64,000 nt of DNA from Halorubrum laminariae (lineage in GTDB: Archaea > Halobacteriota > Halobacteria > Halobacteriales > Haloferacaceae), in contig NZ_JANHDL010000013.1 of assembly GCF_024494655.1 (NCBI RefSeq), forward strand, positions 1 to 64,000, given 5' to 3'. Made by a program: the position numbers and the translations under genes. The notes under the pieces were generated by a model that was given only the letters and a program-made list of their open reading frames with translations, ran no database searches and was not told the origin of the DNA. Shown here one piece after another: positions 43,557 through 52,185 of the stretch; position 1 is the first letter of the stretch, and every line of letters begins with the position of its first letter.

Positions 43557-43669
43557 ACCGGGAGAGGGTGCGCAGTCGGTATAAATCCTGCAAAACGCTC
43601 GTCCGAGCCCGCGAACCGATCGCCCCGTCGACCGCTAACTCCTTTAAACTCGACGCACACCGTCCGCCC

Positions 43670-44866
43670 ATGGACGAATACGGGGGCGACCCGCTCGCCG
43701 ACGAGGACGTGGTCCGGGTACTCGACGCGAACGGGCGACCGCTTTCCGACGCGACCGTTCCCGACCTCTCTGACGACCGGTTCCGTGCGATCTACCGCGA
43801 CTTGGTTGTCACCCGACGGTTCGACGAGCGCGCGGTCAGCCTCCAGCGGCAGGGACGGATCGGGACGTACGCGCCCTGCGCGGGCCAAGAGGCCTCCGCC
43901 GTCGGGTCGACGCACGCCCTCGCGGACCGCGACCTCATTAGCTACCAGTACCGCGAGCACGGCGCGATCGTCGTCCGCGATCTCCTCACCGAGTATCTCC
44001 CCTACTGGATGGGCCACGAGGTCGGGACGGAGGCGATCGCCGCGGGCAACGTCTTCCCGCTGAACATCGGTATCGGAGCGCACATCCCGCACGCGGTCGG
44101 CGCGGCGTGGGCGTTCGACTACCGCGACGAGGACCGCGTCGCCGCCTGCCACTTCGGGGGCGGCGCGACGAGCGAGGGCGACTTCCACGAGGCGATGAAC
44201 TTCGCCGGCGTGTTCGACACGCCGACCCTGTTCTGCTGTCACGCCAACGGCTGGGCCATCTCGATCCCCGAGTCGGGCCAGACAGCGAGCGAGACGTTCG
44301 CACAGAAGGCTGACGCGTACGGCTTCGACGGGATTCGCGTCGACGGGATGGACCCGCTGGCGAGCTACGCAGTCACGCGTGAGGCGGCGAAGCGAGCCCG
44401 GAGCGGCGGGGACGGCTCGGGAGGAGACGAGTCGGATGGAAGCGGCTCTGGTGAGGACGGCGCGGGTGGTGACGGGTCAGGCGGATCGGATGGGGACACC
44501 CCCCCTCGCCCCGCCCTCATCGAGTTCGTCGAGTACCGGTTCGGCGCGCACACGACCGCCGACGACCCGACCGTCTACCGCGACCCCGACGAGGTCGACC
44601 GGTGGCGCGCGCTCGACCCGCTCGACCGCATGGAGACGTTCCTCCGCGAGACGGGCCGGATCGACGACGAGGGCGTCGCGGCGATCCGAGAGGAGGCGGA
44701 CGAGGTCGTCGCCGACGCCATCGACGCCGCGGAGTCAGTCGAGGCCGACCCCGCAGACATGTTCGACAACGCCTACGACGAACTCCCGCCGGAGCTCCGT
44801 CGCCAGCGCGACGAGCTGCTCGACGCGGTCGACGAACACGGCGCGGACGCGTTCTCGCGGGAGTAA
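43670..44866 (+). CDS. Orphan E1 alpha-like 2-oxoacid dehydrogenase protein with altered ThDP motif
   Basis: The 398-residue protein aligns with E1 alpha over most of its length (VVTRRFDERAVSLQRQGR, YREHGAIVVRDLL, IPHAVGAAWAFDYR). Two features are odd. The metal-binding G-[D/E]-G is GGG at residues 163-165 (Asp replaced by Gly), and the usual NN before WAIS is AN (Ala192-Asn193). A 36-residue Gly/Ser/Asp/Glu linker (about 245-280) is inserted before the C-terminal part. No E1 beta, E2 or E3 follows. It may be inactive or have a new role, or need another partner encoded elsewhere. Confidence 0.8.
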   Translation: MDEYGGDPLADEDVVRVLDANGRPLSDATVPDLSDDRFRAIYRDLVVTRRFDERAVSLQRQGRIGTYAPCAGQEASAVGSTHALADRDLISYQYREHGAIVVRDLLTEYLPYWMGHEVGTEAIAAGNVFPLNIGIGAHIPHAVGAAWAFDYRDEDRVAACHFGGGATSEGDFHEAMNFAGVFDTPTLFCCHANGWAISIPESGQTASETFAQKADAYGFDGIRVDGMDPLASYAVTREAAKRARSGGDGSGGDESDGSGSGEDGAGGDGSGGSDGDTPPRPALIEFVEYRFGAHTTADDPTVYRDPDEVDRWRALDPLDRMETFLRETGRIDDEGVAAIREEADEVVADAIDAAESVEADPADMFDNAYDELPPELRRQRDELLDAVDEHGADAFSRE

Positions 44867-45111
44867 GAGCCGAGGAATCTTGCACTCTACTGGCCTGTTG
44901 AAATCCTATTTATCAGACATCTTGAGAGTAGGGCGTTACCGGTGCGGTGACCGCAACCGCACCTCACACCTCCCCAGCCTCGCCGCTCGCTGCTCGCGGT
45001 TTCACCGCTCGCAATCGAGGTGTTCGCTTCGCTCACACCTCGTTTCGCTCGCGGCATCCCTCGCGGGCTCCTTGCGGCCTGTCGGCCGCTCGGAGGCGCG
45101 CCACCGCACGA
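44867..45111. other. Intergenic region with hairpin and simple repeats
   Basis: The 245-bp spacer after the orphan E1 alpha gene holds a TATA-like CCTATTTATC near 44907, and GGTGCGGT(4)GC-AACCGCACC forms a strong hairpin near 44940-44965. It then continues with GC-rich imperfect repeats built on TCGCTCGCGG/TTCGCTC motifs (about 44985-45090). No gene was found. A transposon remnant or small RNA is possible. Confidence 0.5.
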
Positions 45112-46431
45112 TTAGAGATACGCTCGGGCCGCCGCAGACGCCGTCTTCCCGCTCTCCAACGCTCCTTGGATCGACGACCACTCGGTGTAGTCGCCGGCGA
45201 GCACGACCGGACCCTCAGGGTCATCCACGTCCGGGAGCGTCGCATGCACGCCCGGCGGCTGCGCGAACTGCGCGAACCGAATACGGTGGACGTCGACGGT
45301 CTCCAAGTCGGCGAAGTCGCCGTCGGGGAACCACGCGCGCAGCGCGTCGCGAACGTCGTCGCGGAGCGCGTCCGCCGGACGGTGTAACGGTTCGTCGCCG
45401 AGGAACGTCGCCGCGAACAGCGCCCGGTCGTCGGGCGCGTACTCCGGCGCGATTGTCGACATCGGCACGACCGCGTTCGGCGACTCGCCGGCGGCGTTGA
45501 GCAGGATTCGTCGTCCGGAATCGGGAGCCGCGTCGGCGGGCAGCGCGTACCAACCGGTGACGTTCGGGACACCCTCTGTGGGGATCGCGTCGATGCCCGT
45601 GAGCCTGCGGGACTCCGGCGGCGACGCGGCCACCACGACGACATCCGTCTCGCGCGTCGAGCCGTCGGCGAGTTCGACGACCGCACGGTCGGCGTCCGAC
45701 GACCCTCCGAAGGAGAGCCGCCCGCCGCTGGCGGGCCGCACCGATTCGACGGCCGTGCCGGTCCGTATGTCGACGCCGGCGGCGCGGGCGCGGTCGGCGA
45801 GCGCGTCCGGGAGCGCGGCCATCCCCGCGGCCGGCACGCCGATCGCGCCGCGGCTCATCGCGCGGAACGTGTACTCGAAGACGTGCTTCGAGGTCGACAG
45901 CGTCCGATCGAGGGTGATCCCGCCGTAGAAGGGCTCGACGAAATTCGCGAGGTACTCGTCGGTGAACCCCCAACTCCGGAGATACTCGCGGATGGAAGCG
46001 TCGGGCCCCGAAAAGAAGTCGGCCTCGTCTCGCCGGTCGAGGTCGTATCGAAGCGCAAGCGTCCGGAGCTTGTCAGAGAACGATATTTCGTCGTTTCGCA
46101 GCGAGGCGAGCGCATGCCGCGGGTCGCGCATCGGATCCGAGAGCACCGACCGCGACCCCGGTCGACAGATCGTTGCGCCCGGATCGAACCGCTGGATGTC
46201 GAGATCGTCGAGCGCGTCGGAGCCGAGTTCGCGCTCGACGGCCGGGTAGCCGGTGAACAGGACCTGAAACCCCCGGTCGAGAGTGAAGCCGTCGACCGTC
46301 TCGGTGCGCACGCGTCCCCCGACGGCCGAGTGGCGTTCGAGAAGCGTCACGTCCGCGCCAGCGTCCGCGAGTCGGACCGCCGCGACGAGCCCGCTCAGCC
46401 CGCCGCCGACGACGGTGGCGTCTCCGTCCAT
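45112..46431 (-). CDS. FAD-dependent amine/phytoene-type oxidoreductase
   Basis: This 439-residue flavoprotein has an N-terminal dinucleotide-binding motif (ATVVGGGLSGLVAAVRLADAG), the conserved LERHSAVGGRVRTE segment and a C-terminal FAD motif (VVLAGDYTEWSSIQGALESG). It resembles the phytoene desaturase/monoamine oxidase group, which acts on isoprenoids, porphyrins or amines. No carotenoid gene is adjacent, so the substrate is unknown. The start at ATG 46431 is typical. It is transcribed alone on the minus strand. Confidence 0.85.
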   Translation of the reverse strand: MDGDATVVGGGLSGLVAAVRLADAGADVTLLERHSAVGGRVRTETVDGFTLDRGFQVLFTGYPAVERELGSDALDDLDIQRFDPGATICRPGSRSVLSDPMRDPRHALASLRNDEISFSDKLRTLALRYDLDRRDEADFFSGPDASIREYLRSWGFTDEYLANFVEPFYGGITLDRTLSTSKHVFEYTFRAMSRGAIGVPAAGMAALPDALADRARAAGVDIRTGTAVESVRPASGGRLSFGGSSDADRAVVELADGSTRETDVVVVAASPPESRRLTGIDAIPTEGVPNVTGWYALPADAAPDSGRRILLNAAGESPNAVVPMSTIAPEYAPDDRALFAATFLGDEPLHRPADALRDDVRDALRAWFPDGDFADLETVDVHRIRFAQFAQPPGVHATLPDVDDPEGPVVLAGDYTEWSSIQGALESGKTASAAARAYL

Positions 46432-46503
46432 ACGAGTTCATCGGGACGCGAGCGTATAAGCGACAGCCGATCGCATGCGAATGGTGCGGCCGCCGCTCGC
46501 GAG

Positions 46504-47964
46504 TCACCGGCCGGTCGACGTCCCGCCGACCCACCCGCCGCGCCGTCGCGTCACGCCCCGGTTCGAGGGGTGTTCGACCGTGACCGACGCATTCGACGGG
46601 AGATCTGTCAGTGTCAGTTCGCGGCCGTCGGGCCAGCGGATGGCGGCGCTGACCGGCGTCGCGTCGCCGAGGCCGAAGTGCGCCACCGGTTCGGTCTGAC
46701 AGAGACACCCCCCGCCGGCGTCGACGGCGCGGCGCTGGGTCCCGTCCGTCGTGTCGAGGGTGACGACCGCGCCGCGGGCGGGGGCCCCGTACCGGGTCGA
46801 CGGCCGGATCCGAAGCCAGCCGGCGTCGGCCGCGTTCGGGTGTTGATACACGGTGATCGGCTGTGCGGCGACCTCGCCGTGTATGACGACGAGTTCGAGG
46901 ACGCCGTCGCCGTCGATGTCCGCGGCGACCGCGCCCGTCCCGAATCCGTCCGGCTCGGCGGCGGGTCCTGGGTCGACGCGCCGCCAGCAGGCGTCGCCCG
47001 CGGTGTCGGGCGTCTCGACATCTCCCACAGCAATCCCCTCGCCGACCCGTTCGTAGAGCCGGTTCGGCTCGCCGGCGGCGTTGTAAAACAGCTCTTCGCG
47101 GCCGTCGTTGTCGAAGTCTGCGGCGACGACCGTTCGGACGCGTCGAGGGCCCCGAAGCGAGGCCGACGCCACGTCGGCAAACGATCCGGACGCCGTCCGT
47201 CGGAGGAGCCGGTTCGGCCCGCCTTCGTTTCCGATCGCGAACGCGAACGCGCCGCCCTCGTCGACGAGCGCGGCACCGCGGGTATCGCCCGCGGGATCCG
47301 CGAGCGCTGGGACGTCTCCGGAGCCGTCGTAGTGGCCGTCCTCGTTTTGGAACAGTCGGTTCGGGCCGCGTTCGACGCCGGCGAACAGGTCGCCCTCGCC
47401 GGAGCAGTCGGGGACCGCGAGCAGCGAGCGACAGCCGCCGTCGACGGTGAGCCCGACGGCCTCGGCCATGTCCGTTATCTCGCCGTCGTCGCCGAGTTCG
47501 TAGAACGCGAGCGGCGCGGCGTACCCGGAGACGGCCACACCGTACCGTCCCGTGCCAAGCCGGTCGAGCGCGGCCACCGACCGGCCCGCCCGAACGTCGA
47601 GTCGGTCCGCGTTCACGTCGAGCGCGAACACGTCCGTCCAGCGGAATCGGTCCGATTCGAGTCGGCTCAAGAGAAGGTCGGGGTCACCGCCGTCGACGCC
47701 CTTCGCGCAGTTGTGGACGTACACCTCCTCGCAGCCGTCGGCGTCGAGGTCGGCGGCGCAGACGCCCATTCCGTGGCGGGTTCCGTCAGCGACGATGCCA
47801 CAGGCCGTGTCGGCGAACCGATCGCCGTCGCGGGCGTACAGGCGGTTCGGCTCGCCGTAGCCGGCGACGAACAGGAGCGGTCCCTCCCGGCCCGGCGTCA
47901 CCGCGATACCGTAGCCGCGTATGGGGTCGTCGTCCAAGAGGAGGTCCGACCGCTCCGTGAACAT
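46504..47964 (-). CDS. CRTAC1/FG-GAP beta-propeller-like protein, ASPIC/UnbV C-terminus
   Basis: This 486-residue protein consists of repeats with the pattern aDxDxDGxxEl (ADLDADGCEEVYVHN, ADFDNDGREELFYNA, ADIDGDGVLELVVIH), typical of VCBS/FG-GAP calcium-binding propellers. Each is followed by NRLY or NRLF segments. The end shows the ASPIC/UnbV signature (SAAIRWPDGRELTLTDL). No signal peptide or lipobox is visible, although family members are usually exported. It is therefore unclear whether it is cytosolic or uses an unrecognised export route. The function is unknown. Confidence 0.8.
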   Translation of the reverse strand: MFTERSDLLLDDDPIRGYGIAVTPGREGPLLFVAGYGEPNRLYARDGDRFADTACGIVADGTRHGMGVCAADLDADGCEEVYVHNCAKGVDGGDPDLLLSRLESDRFRWTDVFALDVNADRLDVRAGRSVAALDRLGTGRYGVAVSGYAAPLAFYELGDDGEITDMAEAVGLTVDGGCRSLLAVPDCSGEGDLFAGVERGPNRLFQNEDGHYDGSGDVPALADPAGDTRGAALVDEGGAFAFAIGNEGGPNRLLRRTASGSFADVASASLRGPRRVRTVVAADFDNDGREELFYNAAGEPNRLYERVGEGIAVGDVETPDTAGDACWRRVDPGPAAEPDGFGTGAVAADIDGDGVLELVVIHGEVAAQPITVYQHPNAADAGWLRIRPSTRYGAPARGAVVTLDTTDGTQRRAVDAGGGCLCQTEPVAHFGLGDATPVSAAIRWPDGRELTLTDLPSNASVTVEHPSNRGVTRRRGGWVGGTSTGR

Positions 47965-48081
47965 GGCCGTCCGTCACCGCTCGGGGAATATGAACTCACG
48001 GGTTGGATTCGACGTGCGAGCAGCATGGGATTAAGACAAGTCGAGAGGGAGGCCCTTCTCGATCGAGCGATATCGACCGCC

Positions 48082-49119
48082 CTACAGGGTCCGCTTGATG
48101 TACTGGTGAATCGCGGCGATGCGGTCCGGTTCGAACGTCCAGATCCCGCTCCAGACGCGGGGTTCCGACTCGACCGCGAGGAGGGCGACTCCGCCTTCGA
48201 GACCGCGTTCGATATCGGTACTCACATCCGGACCGACCGGCTGCGTCCCGTCTGAAGGACGATACACGACGAACCAGCTATCGGTAAAATCCGACGTGTA
48301 GCCGCTGTGGATGGTCGCGTCGAGGTCGTTCGGCACATCGTCCGGAACGCCGTAGAGGTGCGTGTCGACTCCGGCGGCGGACACGCGTTCGTACACCTCC
48401 CGCGTTCCGACCTCGTCGTCGAGCCGAGAGAGCCGCTGGAACGACGAGCGGAGCATCCCGTCGCCGGCGATCCACGCGATGCGTTCGATGAACCGAGAGA
48501 TGGTGATGAGAAGCAGCTTCTGTCTGTTCGACTCGGGATACCCTCGCAATGTGAACATCGCGTCGTCGAGCCCGGAGATGACGGACGGAAGGTCAAGTTC
48601 GTCGACCGATCGACTGCCCGTGATATATAAATCAGAGTTTACGAAGAGCACGGCTTCCCCGAGTTCATCGAGTGTCGAGCCGGCGACCACCGCGCCGCCC
48701 TCGATGAGGAGCGCGAGATTTTCGACATCGGATAGGCTGTCGCCGTCGAACGAGACCGCGTCATTTTGACGTAGCGCCTCCGCGTCAATCACGAGCTCGC
48801 GTGTGGCGTCCGGGTCGCTTCCGGTGGACTGTTCTGCGGTAAACTCACCCGCCGTGACCCCTCGACTGCGAGCCGCCTCCGAAGGGATGGTACCCTCTCT
48901 GGTCCCCGTCTCTCCCCCGTCTGCCTGCCGCAACGAACCTCTCTCTGTGGACGCGGAATCCGCTGTCTCTCCCACCGCTCGTCCGTCGATCACGGTCACC
49001 GCGTCGTCCCCGAACGTGTCGACGAGCATGTTTAACACGGGGTCCGGCGCGGTCCGGTTGACCACGACGAGAGATCGCTCGACGCCGTCGAAGCGGTCGA
49101 GGATCTGCTCAAGCGTCAT
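48082..49119 (-). CDS. DICT-domain sensory protein
   Basis: The 345-residue protein has an extended sensor-like region and a DICT-type domain (about residues 170-345: LYITGSRSVDELDLPSVISG, FVVYRPSDGTQPVGPDVSTD) of the kind found in haloarchaeal and bacterial signalling proteins associated with light or redox input. No kinase, HTH or GGDEF domain is fused. An acidic Ser/Thr/Gly linker separates about residues 50-100. The start at 49119 is supported by a TATA element 28 nt upstream. Neighbours on both sides face the same way but are unrelated. Confidence 0.72.
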   Translation of the reverse strand: MTLEQILDRFDGVERSLVVVNRTAPDPVLNMLVDTFGDDAVTVIDGRAVGETADSASTERGSLRQADGGETGTREGTIPSEAARSRGVTAGEFTAEQSTGSDPDATRELVIDAEALRQNDAVSFDGDSLSDVENLALLIEGGAVVAGSTLDELGEAVLFVNSDLYITGSRSVDELDLPSVISGLDDAMFTLRGYPESNRQKLLLITISRFIERIAWIAGDGMLRSSFQRLSRLDDEVGTREVYERVSAAGVDTHLYGVPDDVPNDLDATIHSGYTSDFTDSWFVVYRPSDGTQPVGPDVSTDIERGLEGGVALLAVESEPRVWSGIWTFEPDRIAAIHQYIKRTL

Positions 49120-49143
49120 GACAAACGGTCCGACTGAGTCCCG

Positions 49144-49149
49144 TATAAG
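49144..49149 (-). promoter_or_regulatory. TATA-box candidate for the DICT gene
   Basis: CTTATAC on the minus strand is centred about 28 nt upstream of the ATG at 49119, supporting leaderless initiation there. Confidence 0.55.
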
Positions 49150-49306
49150 TATTGGCTCGCGGTTATCCGGGTTGAAAAACGGAGCGTGCCACCCGTCAAT
49201 TCGCTCGGATTCGTCGCGTTCCAGCGGGGACACCGCACCGCGATCTGACTCAGACGGCCACCGGCGGTTCAGGCGGCCATCGCCGTCTCAGCCGATCGTC
49301 GCTCGT

Positions 49307-50809
49307 TCAGGCGACGGTGTCTTCGAGCAGTTGAAGCGGGTGTTTGATCTCGTAGCCCGTGCCGTGTTCCATCTGCATGGCGCAGGTCGGACATTCGGTC
49401 ATCCCCACGTCGCCCTCGGCGTCTTCCATGTGCTCGAACATCTCCGCGCCGATCTCCATCGACTTCTCGTACTTCTCTTCCTTCCAGCCGTAGGTCCCCG
49501 AGATGCCAGAACAGGAGTCGCCGACGTCTTCCATCTCGACGCCCTCCACGTCTCGGAACGTCTCGACGGCCTGCCGAGAGAGTCCTTGATTGCGAGCGTG
49601 ACACGGCGCGTGGTACGCGAACGACTGTTCGTCCGCGAGTTCGGTTCCCGCCAGTTCGGTCTCCAAGTCCTCGTGGATCCGGAGGTACTCCAGCGCCTCG
49701 AAGGTGTGCTCGGACACGTCCTCGATCCCGTGGATGTCGAACAGCTCGGGGTACTCCTGCCGCAGCGAGAGCGAACAGGAGGTACAGGAGGCGATCACGT
49801 CCGCGCCTTCGCCGATCGCCGCGACGAGGTTCTCGACGTTCGTCTCGGCGTGGCGTCGGGCGTCTTTCAACATGCCGTTGGCGAACATCGGCGTCCCCGA
49901 GCACTTCTGGGGCGGCACCATGACCTCGTAGCCGAAGTGCTCGTACACCCGAACCATGGCCTTGCCGACCTCGGGAGTGTTGTAGTTCGAGTAACAGCCG
50001 TGGAAGTACGCCACGCGTTTGTCGGGGTTATCAACCTGTGCCCCGCCGCGCTCGCGCCACCACTCACGGAACGTCTGGGTCGCGAACTCGGGGAACTCGC
50101 GCTCGCCCGCGATACCGAGCACCTTCTCGCCGAGCGTCATCGCTCCCGGAATCTTCGCCACCGCGTTCGCCAGCCGCGGGACCCTGCTCGCGATGGAGGC
50201 GAAAAAGCGGTAGTTCGAGAGAATTCGGTTGCGGATATACTCCCGCGAGAGCTTCTCCATCTGCTCTTCGACGAACTGCCCGCGGGCCTCGTTGTGCATT
50301 TGCGAGAGCGGCACCGAGGAGGGACAGGCGTCGTCACAGCGCATGCAGTTCGAACACGACGTGATCGACTCGTCGATGTCGTGGTCTTCTTTCCGCTTGA
50401 GCCGCCACTGCTCGGGGCCCTGGAACTTCGGCCCGGGGAACTCCTCGTCGACCTCGGCGACCGGACAGGAGGTGTCACAGCTCGTGCACTTGTAACAGGA
50501 GTCCGCGCCCTCGCGGAGGTCGAGGTCGCCGCCGGGGAACACGTCGACCGGGTCGTAGGCGTCCGGATCGAGTTCTGCGGAGTCGCTCCCGCCCGTCGCG
50601 CTCTCGACCCCGCCGTCGGTGGCCGGGCGTTCGGGGGACGTGGTCTCGTCCGACACCTCCCCGTCGTCGGGAACGAATATCGACGGCTGCTCGTCGCGTC
50701 CCGCCTCCGGGACGCCGGGGACGGGCGTCTTCGATTTGCTGCCGTCGACATCCTCGGTGTCGGTTTCGGTCGCCTCGTCCGTCTCTCCGTCGTCCGTGTG
50801 TCGTGTCAT
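49307..50809 (-). CDS. glpC: Anaerobic-type glycerol-3-phosphate dehydrogenase subunit C
   Basis: GlpC anchors GlpAB and passes electrons from glycerol-3-phosphate oxidation to the quinone pool. The 500-residue protein has two 4Fe-4S motifs (CYKCTSCDTSCP from Cys105, CSNCMRCDDACP further on), then two CCG domains with clusters such as SCTSC, PCHARNQG and CPTC near the end. The first CCG has KC instead of CC. A 100-residue acidic extension precedes the iron-sulfur part. The ATG at 50809 overlaps the glpB stop by 4 bp. Confidence 0.9.
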   Translation of the reverse strand: MTRHTDDGETDEATETDTEDVDGSKSKTPVPGVPEAGRDEQPSIFVPDDGEVSDETTSPERPATDGGVESATGGSDSAELDPDAYDPVDVFPGGDLDLREGADSCYKCTSCDTSCPVAEVDEEFPGPKFQGPEQWRLKRKEDHDIDESITSCSNCMRCDDACPSSVPLSQMHNEARGQFVEEQMEKLSREYIRNRILSNYRFFASIASRVPRLANAVAKIPGAMTLGEKVLGIAGEREFPEFATQTFREWWRERGGAQVDNPDKRVAYFHGCYSNYNTPEVGKAMVRVYEHFGYEVMVPPQKCSGTPMFANGMLKDARRHAETNVENLVAAIGEGADVIASCTSCSLSLRQEYPELFDIHGIEDVSEHTFEALEYLRIHEDLETELAGTELADEQSFAYHAPCHARNQGLSRQAVETFRDVEGVEMEDVGDSCSGISGTYGWKEEKYEKSMEIGAEMFEHMEDAEGDVGMTECPTCAMQMEHGTGYEIKHPLQLLEDTVA

Positions 50810-52185
50810 TGGGTTGCCTCCGTCGCCGCCTGTCGTCCCGCCACGATTCCGGTCGCGAGCGACACCCCGCTCGCGGATTTCTCTCTCGCCACGTCCGCGC
50901 CGCTGACGACGCCGCCGGCCGCGAAGACGTTGTCGTAGGCCGCTTCCCCGTCCGCGTCGAGCGGGTGTCCGTCCGCGTCGATCCCCACGCCGAACCGGGC
51001 GTACGGCTGGTCGCCGAACGCGTCGTCGACGAACCACTCGTAGCGGTCGTCGGGCTGATCGACGTGCAGACCGAACACCGGCTCGCGGACGCCCTCTCGA
51101 TCGGAGTCGAGACCCTTGCCGACGAGCCCGCCCGTCGCCAGCACGAACGCATCCGCGCCGTACGGCGTCTCGCGGCCCTTCCGGTCGACCGAGACGGTCT
51201 CGATCTGACCGTCCGCGGCCGCGTCGATCCCCACGACCGGGTTGCCGGTCTCGAACCGGACGCCCTCGGCGTCGAGCGCGTCGTACAGTCGGTCCTCAAG
51301 CCGGAGTCCGGGGAGGCTCGGTGGTCCCATCGGAATCTCGAAGACGTCGGCCCCGAGCCGGTCGGCGAGCTCCGCGCGGACCTCGGTTCCCTCCTCGTCG
51401 CCGAGGAACGCCGGGAATCCCACCCGCTCGACCCGGTCGACGCCGCCGGATTCGTCGACGGCGTCGTGGAGGTGCGGCGCGACGGCCTTCGCGAGCGCTT
51501 CTCGGGCGGGCGTCCCCTCGATCGGCTCGTCGCGGTCGAGCGCCTTCGCGACCCGGGTGATCTTCGTGTCGGCGCGGAACGCCTCGGCGAACGCGACTTC
51601 CGCGCCGGCAACGTCGAACGGGACGCCGGCCGCCTCCAGCCGCCCGGCGAAGGCGCGCGCGTCGTACTCCGTGAGCGACCGGAACCCGACGACGAGCATC
51701 GGTCGATCGTCGCTCGCGATCCCCGCCTCCGCAGCCGCGGGGTATCGTGCGGTCGGCTTCACGCTCCCGCCGAACGTCGGGAGGAGGGCGTTTCGGTCCG
51801 TGTGGTCTCCGCGGTAGGCGTCACCCGCGAGGTCGTCGAACAGGTCGAGCCCCTCTCGGAGCGCGTCGGCACCGAGAATCCGGTACGGGTGTGACTCGGT
51901 GAGCCGGTCGATCCCCGCGAAGGGATCGGCCAGCGGTCCCTCGGGGTCGGGCCACTCGTCGCGGTCGAGCTCGCGCCCCGCCGTCGGCGGCCCCTCGCGC
52001 AGCGGCGTCGCCGGCTCCGTCGCGGGGACGTACCCGAGCGCGTCTATCAGTCCGGACGCCTGCCGGAGCGTGCTCGACTTGTGCGAGACGAGCCGCACGT
52101 CCGCGTCCTCGCGGGCCGCGGCGACCGCGGCCGTGACCGCCGCGAGCCCCCCGCCGACGACGAGCACGTCGCTATCGATCGCCAT
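50806..52185 (-). CDS. glpB: Anaerobic-type glycerol-3-phosphate dehydrogenase subunit B
   Basis: GlpB is a flavin-binding subunit of the membrane-associated glycerol-3-phosphate dehydrogenase. The 459-residue protein starts with the FAD-binding motif [20 protein letters not shown] and contains [12 protein letters not shown] and a C-terminal [19 protein letters not shown]. It overlaps glpA by 14 bp and glpC by 4 bp, so the three genes are one operon in the order A-B-C. The start at 52185 matches the family. Confidence 0.88.
   Translation of the reverse strand: MAIDSDVLVVGGGLAAVTAAVAAAREDADVRLVSHKSSTLRQASGLIDALGYVPATEPATPLREGPPTAGRELDRDEWPDPEGPLADPFAGIDRLTESHPYRILGADALREGLDLFDDLAGDAYRGDHTDRNALLPTFGGSVKPTARYPAAAEAGIASDDRPMLVVGFRSLTEYDARAFAGRLEAAGVPFDVAGAEVAFAEAFRADTKITRVAKALDRDEPIEGTPAREALAKAVAPHLHDAVDESGGVDRVERVGFPAFLGDEEGTEVRAELADRLGADVFEIPMGPPSLPGLRLEDRLYDALDAEGVRFETGNPVVGIDAAADGQIETVSVDRKGRETPYGADAFVLATGGLVGKGLDSDREGVREPVFGLHVDQPDDRYEWFVDDAFGDQPYARFGVGIDADGHPLDADGEAAYDNVFAAGGVVSGADVAREKSASGVSLATGIVAGRQAATEATQ

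Noticed and set aside
45883..48255. A 790-codon open frame on the plus strand across the FAD oxidoreductase and CRTAC1-like genes
   Set aside because: It runs antisense to two well-supported genes and its translation is Arg/Val-rich without motifs. Long antisense frames are expected in such GC-rich DNA.
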